Below are positions 10,652-23,662 of a stretch of DNA of 64,000 nt, in pieces; the first letter of the stretch is position 1; the number at the start of each line of letters is the position of its first letter. The notes below the pieces were generated by a model. It was given only the letters and a program-made list of their open reading frames with translations, had not been told where the DNA came from and made no database searches. The stretch comes from Rotaria socialis. Lineage: Eukaryota; Rotifera; Eurotatoria; Philodinida; Philodinidae. The stretch lies in the NCBI GenBank assembly GCA_905331475.1, contig CAJNYU010001219.1, forward strand, positions 1-64,000, in the 5' to 3' direction. The translations under genes were made by a program, and so were the position numbers.

Positions 10652-12480
10652 TATAGAATTATTTTTTTCTTATGTATTTATCAATAATTGAGTAAATTCT
10701 TGTTATTATTGTTTCTTAAAAATATTTTTTATTCGCAATTGAAGCTAAATATCTATGAAAGAATTCATGATAACTAGAATATGCATTTAATATTGCATGT
10801 CTCTAAATACGTCAACATATAGTCTATGATAAGTAATATAATACAGTATCATTTAAATAAGAATTGGTGTTCATCAGAGATTCTGCCAAAAGAATCCAGT
10901 CTATAAAAAATATATCTACATATGCAGTGTGTAGTTTGAGTAAGATTACATAAGCATATGTCATGTTATCATCAGATGTACAATATAATATCTAGGTAGA
11001 GTTAGGCAAATAGAAATCAAGTGTTGATTTCGAAACGAAACGCTGAAATCTACTTCTAATGAACTGCTTTTAGCACAAAAGTTTTGAATGATTAAACTCT
11101 CCTTTTATATAATATATGCATAGGTTTGAAAGATATTGATTCAATGAATGTTTTGCTTCTCCAATTGAAAACGTAACGAAAACAAAAATTAAGTTAATAA
11201 TCATAGAGAACACTGATAAATCAATGAGTTAGGTCAGGACAAATGACGTTCTTAGTATTTTGTCAATATATCTTTCAAACTTAGAAAAAAGGATAAAAAA
11301 CATTGACGCTTACCAGACTGTGTACATCGATCTTCGTTCAGAATTAATGATGATAAAATATCGGTTTGTACATAATTACAGTCGAATACACTACAAATTA
11401 CAGGCTCTTGATCATTTCTATAAATAATTTCTTGAAATATTTCGGCTTATCATCAAAGGCCTTTTTATTGCATACAAAACATTTCTAAATTTTTTCTCTA
11501 CTTGCTAGAAGACAATTATATATTTTTATATTTGTTTACAGGTCTAAGACATAAATAAAAACAAGAAGAACAAATAGAGCCATACAAGTAACAATAGTGA
11601 AAATGATAACAAGTAAGATATGACAAAGTAAAAGATAACAGTCATAGAAAGCAAAATATCATTAAAAATATGAGAAAAAGAGTAAAACCTATCTAATCAC
11701 TGGTCAATGAATGCAAGTTCTTAATTTTGAACATATCTAGAAAATCAAAAGTTATTATGTTGATAGATTTATTTTGATACTTGTACATTTCAATCTTCAT
11801 ATCTATGCGATATGCAATCATAGCGACAACAGGATCGGAATCGAACTATAAATATGTCTATCTTTTTTGAAATATACATTGCAAATTCATATCTATAACA
11901 CATCAAATAGTTTAGAAGTTTAATACAAAGATAAATCATATTCAATGTCTGATATGTATTTGATAATCAAAAATTCAGATACCTTCCTAAGTGAAAAATA
12001 TTAGGCTGACTCTGATAAGAAAAAACTCGCAGAACAGTAGAGCTCTTATGTTGGAATCCAAAAGCCGAATTGTTCTTGCTTCGTCTAGCACTAGAAATAA
12101 TTTTAGAAAAGTGGCTATTGAACATGATCGTTGTATACCTACTGTTTGATTGAATTCTTCGACTAAAAACAATATTTTCTCCGCGGATTCTCGTCGAATA
12201 TATAGGGCTTCGGATATAGAAATGGCTAACTCTGAACTGTTGACATATAAATAGTTCTTTTAGAGTATAATTTTGGTTTTCATATTGATGTTCAACTTTG
12301 AATCATGACATTTAAACTATTTTAATACACTAACACTCAATCTTTTACGTTTGATAAACTCTTTCAGCATTGCGATGGAAAACAAAAATAAGTCTTTCAA
12401 TATAAAATAGGCATTTATTTCTTAGTTCCACAGCATGAAAGGCTCCAATCTGTCAGCATAAATAGAGCGCTGAATAATCT
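10652..12480. other. Intergenic
   Basis: A+T-rich with only short random frames on both strands. I see no gene, tandem repeat or element boundary that I can support. Confidence 0.5.
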
Positions 12481-13176
12481 TAAATATTTTTCTCTCATCA
12501 CGGGTGATTCTAATTGCATTGGTTTGGCTACTGCTCAAAGATTTGTAGACTTTACAACTTGATTCAGAAAGAAAAAAAAGTTGCTTAGATATTCTCTTTT
12601 GCTAACGCTAGCATTTTGGAAACTGCACCGATTCATTTGGTCACTGAAGAATATTTTAATAATACATTCAATATCAACGTGTAAGGTATTTTATGCACTG
12701 TCAAAACAAACAAGCTTTATCAATTTTTACTGATGGGTGCTCGATTATATCAAATGCATAAGTTGAATCCATTAAAGCATCTTCAAATGAAAGTATCTAC
12801 AGTTCTTTAAAAGCCATCGTCCGGTCGTTGACTTGGTGCTGGGTAGCTAATTTAAAAAAAAAGAGTCATATTCAATTCAATGCTGTGAGTCCAGGACTAA
12901 TAGATACGCTCGTATCAAGAAACGAAGGAAACTGCAAAGAAGAACAGAACATATATGGCGATGGATTTACAGCTGTTGCAACAGCAAACCGTCTGGGTAC
13001 ACCTGATAAAGTAGCTACAGGTGTTTTCCTATTTTACATTTTTTTAATTAACAATGTCGAGTGAATACTAAGAAAAAAAAGTTGAATTCTACATAATTTG
13101 GAATGATTTTCAGTATTTCTAATGAAGAACCATACTTCAAAATGGCTCAAGCTATTCTAGTTGATAATTTAAAATA
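12481..13176 (+). pseudogene. Short-chain dehydrogenase/reductase, dead
   Basis: Pieces of one SDR protein appear in order but in changing frames. The cofactor loop comes first (LITGDSNCIGLATAQRF, from TGxxxGIG). Then ANASILETAPIHL and NNTFNINV (the usual NVxG region) follow. A Ser-Tyr-Lys region is decayed from SxxYxxSKA. Last is FNAVSPGLIDT with RLGTPDKVATG. Stops after VDFTT and NINV and several frameshifts rule out a full product. The active-site Tyr region is recognisable only as ESIYSS. The strand is clear. What the parent gene reduced cannot be told. Confidence 0.7.
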
Positions 13177-14719
13177 AAACTTTATGTGAAACAATAATAA
13201 TAATAATATAGATTGTAATAAAATGAGCGTATTGGACGGTATAATTCACGATAAAATTAAGATTATCGAGAGATAGTTTTTTATATATTTTCTGTCCAGT
13301 TAGAGTAATGCTGAAGAATTCTATGAAGAAGAAACTTGAACAAATACTTTATATCAGTTGCATCAGAATAAATTGAATGAAACAAAACCATGGATAATAC
13401 AATCAAATATAGCACCATCAGAGCAAACAGGAATGTGAATGCCAGTGGAGTTGAGCTAATGTGAGTCGATTGGCGACACACACAACGCACACCATTTGAA
13501 GCTAAAGTAGGCTTACAAATGTAAGACAGACATAATTATGAAAACACGTTCTGTTTATGATTTTCACGCATCGACTTATATATTGCCTACAAGATTTTGT
13601 ATACGATAACAAATAAATAACATTAAGTATTTAGAAAATTTCAATTCTCTTACGATACACGCTGTAACTGAACGGAAGCCAGAGATTGTATGATTTTCTA
13701 TTGTAAACATGTTTTTTTAATTAGGAAAACTATATTTTACTTGATGGATAAGTATATAAAACAATTTTTTTCTAATAAATGACGTTTCAACGAGGGCGAA
13801 AATGGGAAAAAAGATAATTCTTTTAAGCGATATAGAATTTCAACGTGACGAGATGAATAGATAGTCTTTGTAGCATACACAAGATGATTGTATATAAATA
13901 AAAGATTGGTCAAAGTCAATTTCATGATGCTAGTAAAAGTTTCTATTGTTATTTCTCATTGTTGTTCTAGAACTAAATTTCTATAAAAAAAATTTATAGC
14001 TTCTTTTTTTTTCAGTTATTTTAGAACGAAAAAAACATATTTCAGACGTTTCATTCTCATGCTCTATTGACAAACTACCATGTCAACGGCCAATACGTTG
14101 CATCTATTGCAAAATCGTTTATTTCTTGTAACAAACAATATAGAATCTCTGATTATTTGGTAAGTTCATATCAATTATATTGCGTAGAAAACATTTACGT
14201 ATGTTAAAGTTTGAGGAATGGCGCCCGGATATAAGACCGATGTTCACATTTCTGTCCCAAATAATCGCTCATGACAAAAACTTCGCAGAGAACATAGAAA
14301 CTATGAAGAAAGTTTTCGGTTAGATCATTTATTTTTTCGGCTTTGGTTATGTATTCGAGAATAGAGAACAACAACACGTACATTCAAATATAACAGCGTC
14401 AAGTAGATGAATATATTGAATCATTTAAATTTTTGTTCGAGGTTTATGTAAATGAAACTTAATTTTGGTAATTATGTAAAAACACTTTCTCTCGTTTCCT
14501 GTAAAAAAAAAGAAACATTTTCACCATCCTTGCTTTTATTTGAATGTTAATAATAATGATACATGCAGTAAATTAAGAAAAAAAATTCTACGTAGTTTTA
14601 GTTAACATTAAAAGAATAAAACATTCAGCGTTAGACCATAGTAATCCGAAAAATAATTTCTTTGATTTACAAAGACCAAAATATTTTTCTGTTACAACAA
14701 TCATTAATTTTAGCTTCAC
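13177..14719. other. Intergenic
   Basis: No supported gene. Two short plus-strand stretches near 14080-14330 look codon-like but do not join in frame (see the rejected list). Confidence 0.45.
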
Positions 14720-17700
14720 TCAAGCTGTATAAATAACTTTTAAATATGGTAGAGCTTGACCATAACGATAAACAATGTATTCACGATAAGTAAATGCTGT
14801 TCCTCGGACTGAATGATGACCTTTTGGTGCAGATGTCAATGAGTTATCGACAGCCGATTGAATCGACTCAATTCCCAACAGTACTTTATTGGAGAATATG
14901 ACGCGTGATCCATCTATTGTATCAGCATCTGTATAGTTATGCGATTTTCGAGGATCATCAGCGAAATAGGCGCCATGACCTAGACGATAAAACCAAAACC
15001 GAAAATAATGAAACACAATTATATATTATTATGACAAGATTTTTTAAAATTCATTATTCTCTATTTGATTTTTCTCGTGTATTAAACAGAATAGTTGAGA
15101 GACACGAAAGAATGCGTTGTTCTAATCGAAACAAAATGATTTGTCTTTATAAAACTATTTTTCTTATGTCCTATTTGATCTCGAACATGAAGAATGAAAT
15201 ATAAACATGTCATCATGTAAAGGTTCATAGTAAAAAGATGAAACCTACCCCAAGCTCCATTTGGATTAAAAAATCGATCATCAAAGCCATACTCTAATAC
15301 TCCTGTAATTCCATCATCACTTGTACCATGAAAAAGTTCTTGTTCATTTGGATTAAAACCTGGACATTGTTGAGCTATTAATTTCTTCATACCTTCATAG
15401 ATTTCTTCCAAGTATGGATTTCTAATTTCTTCGACAGATAGAATTTTGAATGAATCACTAATAATTTTCATTTTTTTCGATAAAATTTTATGTGAAGTGC
15501 TTGTATGATGTAAAGGTACAAGTAGTGCATTACATTTTGCATGTGGATTTGGTAAAACATTAAACGATTGGCCTAATTGTTTCCATTGACGAATATTTGT
15601 CATTTTCTCAATACGTTCTGTTATTCTATTATCAATATTACGAAGAACATAAAACCGTTTATTTTTTGTGTACTCAAAAAAAAAGAGTATACTATAGAAT
15701 CGATCAGTGTGTCCGGCCGTCCGTTTATTCGATAACTCTTCACAATTACATTCGATTGAGCTGAAATTTTGTGCACAGAATTGTCTTATCAATATCTAGG
15801 TCGAGTTCGAAGATGAGAAGGATCCGTCAAGAAATGGCTGAGTTGTCGAAAAAATTGTCATTTTTGATCAGACCATCCCTGAGGGGGAGTACAGGGATTT
15901 TTCAAAAAAAACTTTTCTCAGAATTATTCACAACATATATAAATCGACTCAGTTTTTAACGCTGATTCTAAATCTGATATTAGTTTTGACCTAAACCGTA
16001 GCTTTCTAACGAAACATCGCCTGAAAAACGTCTCAAAATTCACAAAAACTCCATCCAGAAATCAAATTGTCTAGTTTCTCATGATAATTTTCGTGTTCAG
16101 GCATTCTAGAATGGCTCATATGTCGCATGCACTTTTTGCAGTACACATAACTCTCGGATGAAATCCGAAGTTTCCACATTTATTATATTATCAACAACGG
16201 TTTCTAGTTCAATTGAATAGGGTTTTTGTTGAATGTCAATTCGCATTCCTAAATCACGTGTATAATTTTTTTCTAACACCAAATTACTAACATCAAAATC
16301 AATACGATCGTGCGTTAGTGTAACATGTGGTTCAATCAAATTCATAGTAAATGGTCCCGTTCGAGTATTTTCATCGACGAATAAAATATATCTCCATTTT
16401 TCTCGATATGATCTGCAAATTATGCCAAATTTAAAAAGTTCATCTTGAAATCTGTCAATATCAAAACGAGCATGTGTAGGTAAATGACAATCTAAATCAG
16501 CTGGAACAACGTTTTTATTCATTGAAGGAATCTGTTCATGATTATAATTTATATTATATTCAATCCAATCGTTCGGATCTTCACTGTTTGGATGCGTTGT
16601 ATATTTCCCAACAATCCAATCTCGAACGAAACCACCTTCTAATTTACAATCAAATCTACAAACAGCTATCCAAGCAACAACTTCCATTCGTGTTTCACGT
16701 GTTGCTGCAGAACCTTTGACACTATTATATAAATCAATGAATGTTCGTTTAGGATCTGTGACATGAGAAATTCGTTGCTCAATATCCTCACAATGAATAC
16801 GCATTTGAGTACGCAGTAGACGCGGAGATACACCTGAAATTTAGGGGGGAAAACTATGTAGTTTACGCTTATCGAAAATTATATAAATGAATGTGAAGTA
16901 ATTAAAAGAGAAGTTCTTTATTTTCACCTGAATTTGGATGTCTAAAAACAGCACAGTCTTGTAACCAATTTAAAAATGAATCAAATTCTTCTTTAACTTT
17001 TTGAATTTGTGAATCTCTTCCTTTAATTGTTATCTCACATGTTTTGGTGGCTGTATTACTATTTATTGATATTTTAACTTGCTTTTCAGCTTCCCATATC
17101 TCCATATCATTGGATTAAATATCTGAGGCATTTTCATGACACTATCTAGATTTTGTTGTGAATTTTTATATTTTGTTGAATTTGATGGATTATTGTTTTC
17201 TAAACAAAATGTATATTCAATAATCGATTGTTGAAGCAGGTATAATTCAGTGGTGAGAACAACACCTGCTAGGCCATTTAAATGAATGAGTCCATTATTG
17301 AATTCCATATGGATTATGTTAGAAAACATTGACTTTGCTGTTGAATATCCATTATTTGTTTTAAGACAATTTTCTTCGGCTTCATTTAATTTTATTTGAC
17401 GTTCAATATTATGATTGATCCCGTCGGGTTTTACTACGCCTAAGAATGAAATTATAGCGGTTAAACGAATAGAGCTCAAATAGAGAATATCTCGTGCTAC
17501 AACAAGTGAGACTGGTGCTTGACTAATAGGCCGTGTTAATGTTGGTTTTAAATGCAGGACAGCTGTGTCATTTATATCACTGTAACGAGCGAAATGATGA
17601 GTTCTATCTTGTAAATCTTTTTTAGAAACAAAAACATTATTAGAATAGCCTACTAATAATGCTTTGGCTATCAATTCCCATTTGTCAGATTTTATTTGAG

Positions 17701-20700
17701 CTTGCTGACGATATTCATTTGAAATATCAAATGATTTCTCTAAACTAGTATATCGTCTTAAGGCTTGCCCAATAATATGTCTTATGTGAGTCAGACTTTT
17801 TGCTTCACAAACACGTTTTAAGTTGAATGAACGTGCTGCAACAGATTGTTTAATTAACAAAATTTCATTCATTATACTTAGAAGTGTCATAAAGTCACCA
17901 TCGGAATTTTTAAAGCGTTGTGGTAATTTTGTTAATAGAGTTGTTGTATTTGAAACACTGAGAATAGATGCAAGACAAATCAAATCACGTCCACAATTGT
18001 ATTGTCGAAGAGCAGCTAATAAACATCTTGCCATTGGCAAAGAACCAAAATCAGGTCATTTTGCAACTAACTTACCATAGGTCGTCAATTGATTTGAATT
18101 TGAATCCAAAATATCTGTAAGGATAGACAATCGAATATTATTTATTTATGATTAAAAAAAATATAATGAACTGATACGATCGTAGTAAAAACACAATAAA
18201 TGAACTAGTTTTCATTCTATTTTTTTTTCTAAATTCTCAAGGTGGGAACGGCGAACTTTGAACTTGAAGTTACTTTAAGCTACTTTTAGAGGTGAACTTC
18301 GAAGAATTTTTCGATTTCAAATTTACTTAGAATTACGTGAAGAAGTGATATCAAAGTTGAAAAACTACTTGTTCTTATTTCGGATTACTTGAGTGAGATT
18401 TTTAGCTACTGTAAGCATGTACTTCGACCTACTTTTCTACTTCAAGTTCGTCATCTCTCCCTTGTAAATTTTTCATCGAAGGTTTCGTCAAATGAACTTT
18501 ATCATTTATTTTTAGATCGAAAACAAAAACTCGTTATTATTATAAAACGACAGGAAATAGTAAAAGTAATAATATAAAGTGATTTGAAATTTTTTTTCAA
18601 ACTGATAGCCTGCATATTAAAACTTTGAATTCAGTAATGCGACTTATTGTCATAATAAATTTTCACGTGTTCATTATTTTGTATGGATTTGGGTGAGAGA
18701 ACATAGATTAAAGACTTGCATTTTTCTAGAAATTAAAATGACTTACTCATTTGTATTAATTCATCCATAGTATAATCAATAGCTGTTTTTTTAGGTGTTT
18801 CAGGTAGAAATTCTTTCAAATAACCTAATCCATCTTTCAATGGTGATTTTCGCAATGAAAATTCAATACTAATCAAATCTGATTGGCTTATTTGTGGTGT
18901 TGGAAATGGTTCAAGTTTAACATCGAAATTATACAAAGCATAATACTCTCCAGGTTGTGTTCTTCCTAAACGTCCAAGACGTTGTTTTATTGTTGATTCA
19001 GCTGCAGGAATTTCTTTCAATATCGTCCGTTTACATTGTATGTCATAGACTGGAATATTAATCATACCAGTATCAACAACATATTTTAATGATGGAAACG
19101 TTAAAGAAGTTTCAGCCACTGTTGTTGAAAAAAAACAGATCCTTTCTCAAGATATTCTTGTTGAGTAACAGATGATTGAGATTGAACTAATGGATAAGCC
19201 ACTATTGTATTTTGACTTATTTCGGCTAATAAGCGACAGCATTGATTGACTTCTGAAGCTGAATTAACAAAACATAATATTTGATCTTGTCTGCGTCGTT
19301 TGTTATATAATTCTTGTACAATATTTAAAAGATTTGCATTCGGCCGTTTAAATTGTTTTACAGGATAGAGAGTTGCCATTGATGGTATCGTGAATTCTGT
19401 TAATTTAAGATGTTTTATTCCTTGGAAAAGTTTTGGTACAGAAGGATGCAGTGTTGCAGATGAAATAATAACTTTTATTTTATTCGATAATAATTTATTA
19501 TTAGTTAACATTCGAGCTATTAATGCTAAACAAAGATCAATATTAACCGAACGTTCATGAACGTCATCAATAAAAATAACGATGGATTTATTAACACTCG
19601 TATTATCTGTAATAAATCGTTCATCATTAAGTAAACGTTCTTTTAGTAAACCGTCTGTTAAGTAAAGAATTTTTGCTCTTGGATTATATTCATCACCACT
19701 GACAACCCATCCAGCTAACTTTTCTCCGGTAGGACTCGCTTCAGCTGTCATAGTTTTGTTGACACGACTAGATATTAAACTGCAAGGCAAACGACGAGGC
19801 TGTGTTACAATGGCTCTATCATATCCTTCAGCAATCAAGAGAGCTGGTAACAACGTAGGTTTTCCTAAAAAACATAAATAAACACAAAAATGAATTTCAT
19901 CTAGTAGACTTAATAATGCGTAAAATAATATTATTACCTGAACCAGTTGATGTTGATATTGTTATTACTGTATTCATATCTATTTGTTGAAGTAATTCTT
20001 TAGATGATTCATATAAAGGTAATTGAATGATAAAGCAAAAATAATAAATCATTAATCGTTGTAATAAATGAGGAATACGACACAAATTTGTTAGCTCGCA
20101 ACCGCTGTATTTAGGATCTTCTTGGAAGGTTCGTTTAATTTTTCCAATAAAATATTTTACAGTTTTGATTGAATCTTTCGTTGGTTTTAATGAGAGTTTT
20201 AATCGTTGAAAAGAAATATTTAGTTCAATAAATTTGTCTAATGCTTGATGTTTGAGTCGTTCAATTTCGTTCATAAATGAATTTTCTATCATAAATGAGT
20301 TCGTGACTTGTCTAGTCGTAGCTGTTGGTGATGAAGAATCACCTAAAATAAATAATTCACTAAACTCTAATGTTTTTTTCCAATAAATTCCTTGAATTTT
20401 GTACAATATTGAGTACTTTCTGCTTTTAATAGTTCATAGAAGAATTTACTATATATTGCTTCCAATAATTGGTGTTCGGTTGAACTTCGAAAAGCTTTTT
20501 ATTTATTGATTTTGTTATTCGATTGAGATGTCGTTGATAAAAATCAATAGTTCGTTGCTTTATATTTGATAAATTTAATATTCTAAGTAAGATTTGTTTA
20601 AATGCTTGATGATGAACTCGAATACCAATCAAAGTAAGTATGTATGTATTGCGTTTTTCTTCAAATATCAATTTCGGTATTTTATCTATGAAAGAATCGT

Positions 20701-23662
20701 CTAATTTTTTCGTTCTTTGTAAATAATCAAGAATTAGTCCTTGTTTTGTTACGAGAAAGTCATAAAAAATATGTTTTTCAATTTTAGTATATTTTATAGT
20801 TTGAACATTGTTGGCTATTTCCTTCGTCTTTCCCTCTTTTTTCTTTAGTCTTTCTAGTTCAGCATTCAAATGTTCAGTCCTCTGAATAGTTTCAGCTAAT
20901 TTGTCTTCGAGCTCTGTTGTTCTCTTTTCAGCCGAGTTCAATTGTATTATTGCTTTTTGTCTTTCGTCGTCACGAGCAACTTGGACATCTTCCATTTGTT
21001 TTTTCAAAGTGTCTAACATTGCTGTTGCAATTTCATGACTTTCTGTTAAGTCTGAATTGTCTACTACTCTTGTGGAAAGTGATGAAAGAGAAGTATCTCC
21101 ATCGACATCAAGATAATCATCGATTATTAAATTTGTTGTTTCATCACAATCGTCATCAACTGTTCCAGATGAGTCCATTGAGTTTTGTTCTTCTTCAGAT
21201 CCATCATGACTTCGAACAGTTATTGCAGTAGAATTGTCGTCATTTTTAATCCATACATCACTATCAGATAATTTTGTTATCTAAAAATAAGTTAAATCTT
21301 TAATGAAAACTAGAAAAATATTTTTTGTTTCGAATATGTGACAGTACTGTTCCAATTTCTTTGTAATTCTCAAGATGCGTATAGGTTTTTTTCTGCAGAT
21401 TTATTACACAAAGCCATCTAGAATATGCGTACGAGGTTTCGAATGTAAACTGTTGCAAGGAAACAATAAACTGTATTGTAGTAATAGATGCTAACGATCT
21501 GTATTGCTCATATTTATCTGATTATCAAACGCGTTATATGACTTTCTCTCGCTTGATGATTAAACAAAAACTTCTTTAGAAAAATGCGTTTGACTAGATA
21601 ATCTGTTCTATTTTTGTAAATAATGTGTTACATGAAGCGTAAATGAAGCACATATTAAGTATATTAAAATCAACCATGTTTTAGAATAATCTTACATTAG
21701 ACTACTGTGTCATAAATAGGGGTGTTTCGATTTATAAAGATGCGATGAGAAGTCCTATTCAAGATGTGTGAATTTTGTTTTACATTTATACTTGAACGCT
21801 ACGTTGAAGTATTATCTTACATGAGCTTTTTTCTTTACAATATGAATGTACAAAATAAAAATGGTAATAATAATAAGAGTTCGTTTTAAGATAATTACCA
21901 CAATTTAAAGACAGTATCTTCAACTTTTTACATGGAAAATCAATATAGATAATTACTTAATATGAAAAATGTATCAATTTACCTCATCTGAATTTGTTAA
22001 TGAAGTATCATCATCATCGTCAAGATCATTCGAAAATCCTAGAGAAGTTGCATCATCTCCATTTCTATCTTCAAGTAATTCGTCATCTTTTGTTAAATTG
22101 ATGTCCGTTGCTGTTGCTATTTGTTGAAGATATTTTTTAGTGAGTGGTATCGGATTTAAATTTGTCATAGCTGAAAAATTATCTATAGCTTTTAGTTTAC
22201 TTCTATCTTCTTCATTGTTCGATATTAATTTTGGTATCCACCGAATAAAACCTGTAATTGTTTCTTTGTTATTTGAAAATGAGAATGCTTGAAGATTGAA
22301 CGTTAAACTCTTGTCACTAATAAAATCTAAACTCAATGCAACTACTTTTTGACGATAATTCATCGCAAAATCAAATCGTTCATTTGTATTGGCATCGCAA
22401 TTATACCAGGAGTGAAGTTCGATTTCAAATGTTGAATCATCTACTGTTGAAATATTAAATATTTTCAGAGATGACACAGAATTTGACTTAGCTTGTGGAT
22501 GTTTCAGAAACATAATTTGCCATAATGAATAACAGTCAAAATTTAAAATGGATGAACCACGACATCGAACCCAAGCTAAATTATTTTCACAAATATTTTT
22601 ACCCGAACGTAGAAATTGTACCATTGATACATTATAAATACCTTTGCGTACTGTTAAACGAATTTCATGTTTGAATTGTTGGTCGGGTTCTATTATCAAA
22701 GATTTCTGTAATACATCGGATTCTTCGGATGAAAATGAATACCATTGTGGATCATTAAATGGTTTATACTCCCAAACGCAATCTACTATTTGTATAGGTT
22801 CATCTGACACAGCGTTGTCTGGTAGGCCACTCATGGTTTTAGAATAGCCTAATAGAAGATAATTTCGAAAGTATTGCTTAATATCCTCATGAGATCCTAT
22901 GTTCATGAGTGGTGTTTCTAAGGCTTGATTTTTGATAAAATAATTAGCTCCATTTTCGACTAAATATTTAACAATTATTAAATGCCCATTAAAACAAGCT
23001 CCATGTAATGCTGTTGAAGCAGCCTTTGTCTTACTCTCATAATCTAAATTTTTCTTACTGGATGACAAGATTTTTTCAAGATGTTGTTCATTTTGAGCAT
23101 TAACAGAACATTTTGCTGTTTCAATAAGATATACTACTGAATTCATATGACCATTTTTTGCCGCTGAATATAAAATCTTGAGGGTGTGCCCCAAAGTCCC
23201 GGTTTATCTTTTAAAGTAGGATAATTTGTTATAAAAGTTTTCACAATATCGAACATTCCATTCCACGCAGCTTGAAAGGCATCTATTGAAGCTAAAAGAC
23301 TTTGAAGACCACGATACAAGTGGAAAACGATACTCATGCTTAAATGCTTTTGAAACTCTCATTTTTCACTATCATAATCGTATTGGTACAAAAAATCGTA
23401 TAGATAATTTCGATAGACTGCAAATAAAAATGGCAAATGTTTATTAAGAACACTTTCAATTATCATTTGTAGTTCATCCATTTCTTCATCTTCATGTATA
23501 TTCAATGTAAATGTATTCATAAGATTCTCAAGTGTGTTGGTGGTTATAGTATCTGATTCAGATATAGCTGATGGTTGTAGCTTTCTAATTTTTATCATGC
23601 AAAGCTTTAATAATAGCTTCTAAACATCGTTTCAATTGATTTTCATGATTATTGACTGACAT
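14720..23662 (-). CDS. Ankyrin-WWE-coiled coil-DEAH helicase-KH-like-nucleotidyltransferase-PARP protein (frame interrupted)
   Basis: About 2,100 residues read from 23662. (1) A helical start, then three ankyrin repeats (core STALHGACFNGHLIIVKYLVE, about 23290-22920). (2) A WWE domain at about 22795-22600 (VWEYKPFNDPQWYSF...). (3) An acidic Asp run and a coiled coil (21070-20800). (4) A DEAH/RHA helicase: Walker A TGSGKPT across an intron at 19865-19937, IDDVHERS, SATLHP, AETSLTF, QRLGRLGR. (5) A helicase C-terminal region (18114-17110). (6) A KH-like segment (17100-16930). (7) A polymerase-beta-type nucleotidyltransferase (GGFVRD, ADLDCH, IDFDV). (8) A PARP domain with His, Tyr and Glu of the triad (LFHGT, GAYFADD, REYIVY). 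Introns supported by phase: 21281-21982, 19865-19937, 18115-18746, 16834-16927, 14980-15248. Breaks: one-base shifts at homopolymers, a TGA at 18056-18058, and an unresolved junction at 15670-16108. It may be one gene or, less likely, two. Confidence 0.72.
18238..18464. mobile_element. hAT-like MITE inside a helicase intron
   Basis: The ends are imperfect inverted repeats: CAAGGTGGGAACGGCGAACTT on the left, and CAAGGGAGAGATGACGAACTT when the right end is read backwards (15 of 21 match). Flanking 8-base direct repeats TAAATTCT (18230-18237) and TAAATTTT (18465-18472) match at 7 of 8, the target-duplication length of hAT transposons. The inside is 227 bases of repeated acttc/gaagt motifs with no coding capacity. 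Confidence 0.7.

Noticed and set aside
13281-13490. Minus-strand 69-residue frame with one membrane-helix-like run
   Set aside because: A+T-rich DNA gives such hydrophobic frames by chance; no splice signals, family motif or neighbour support it.
14080-14327. Possible small two-exon gene on the plus strand (MSTANTLHLLQNRLF..., then EEWRPDIRPMFTFLSQII... to a stop)
   Set aside because: Both pieces look protein-like and a GTAAGT donor lies between them, but the donor leaves phase 2 and the second piece then meets a stop. No splice pair joins them in frame.
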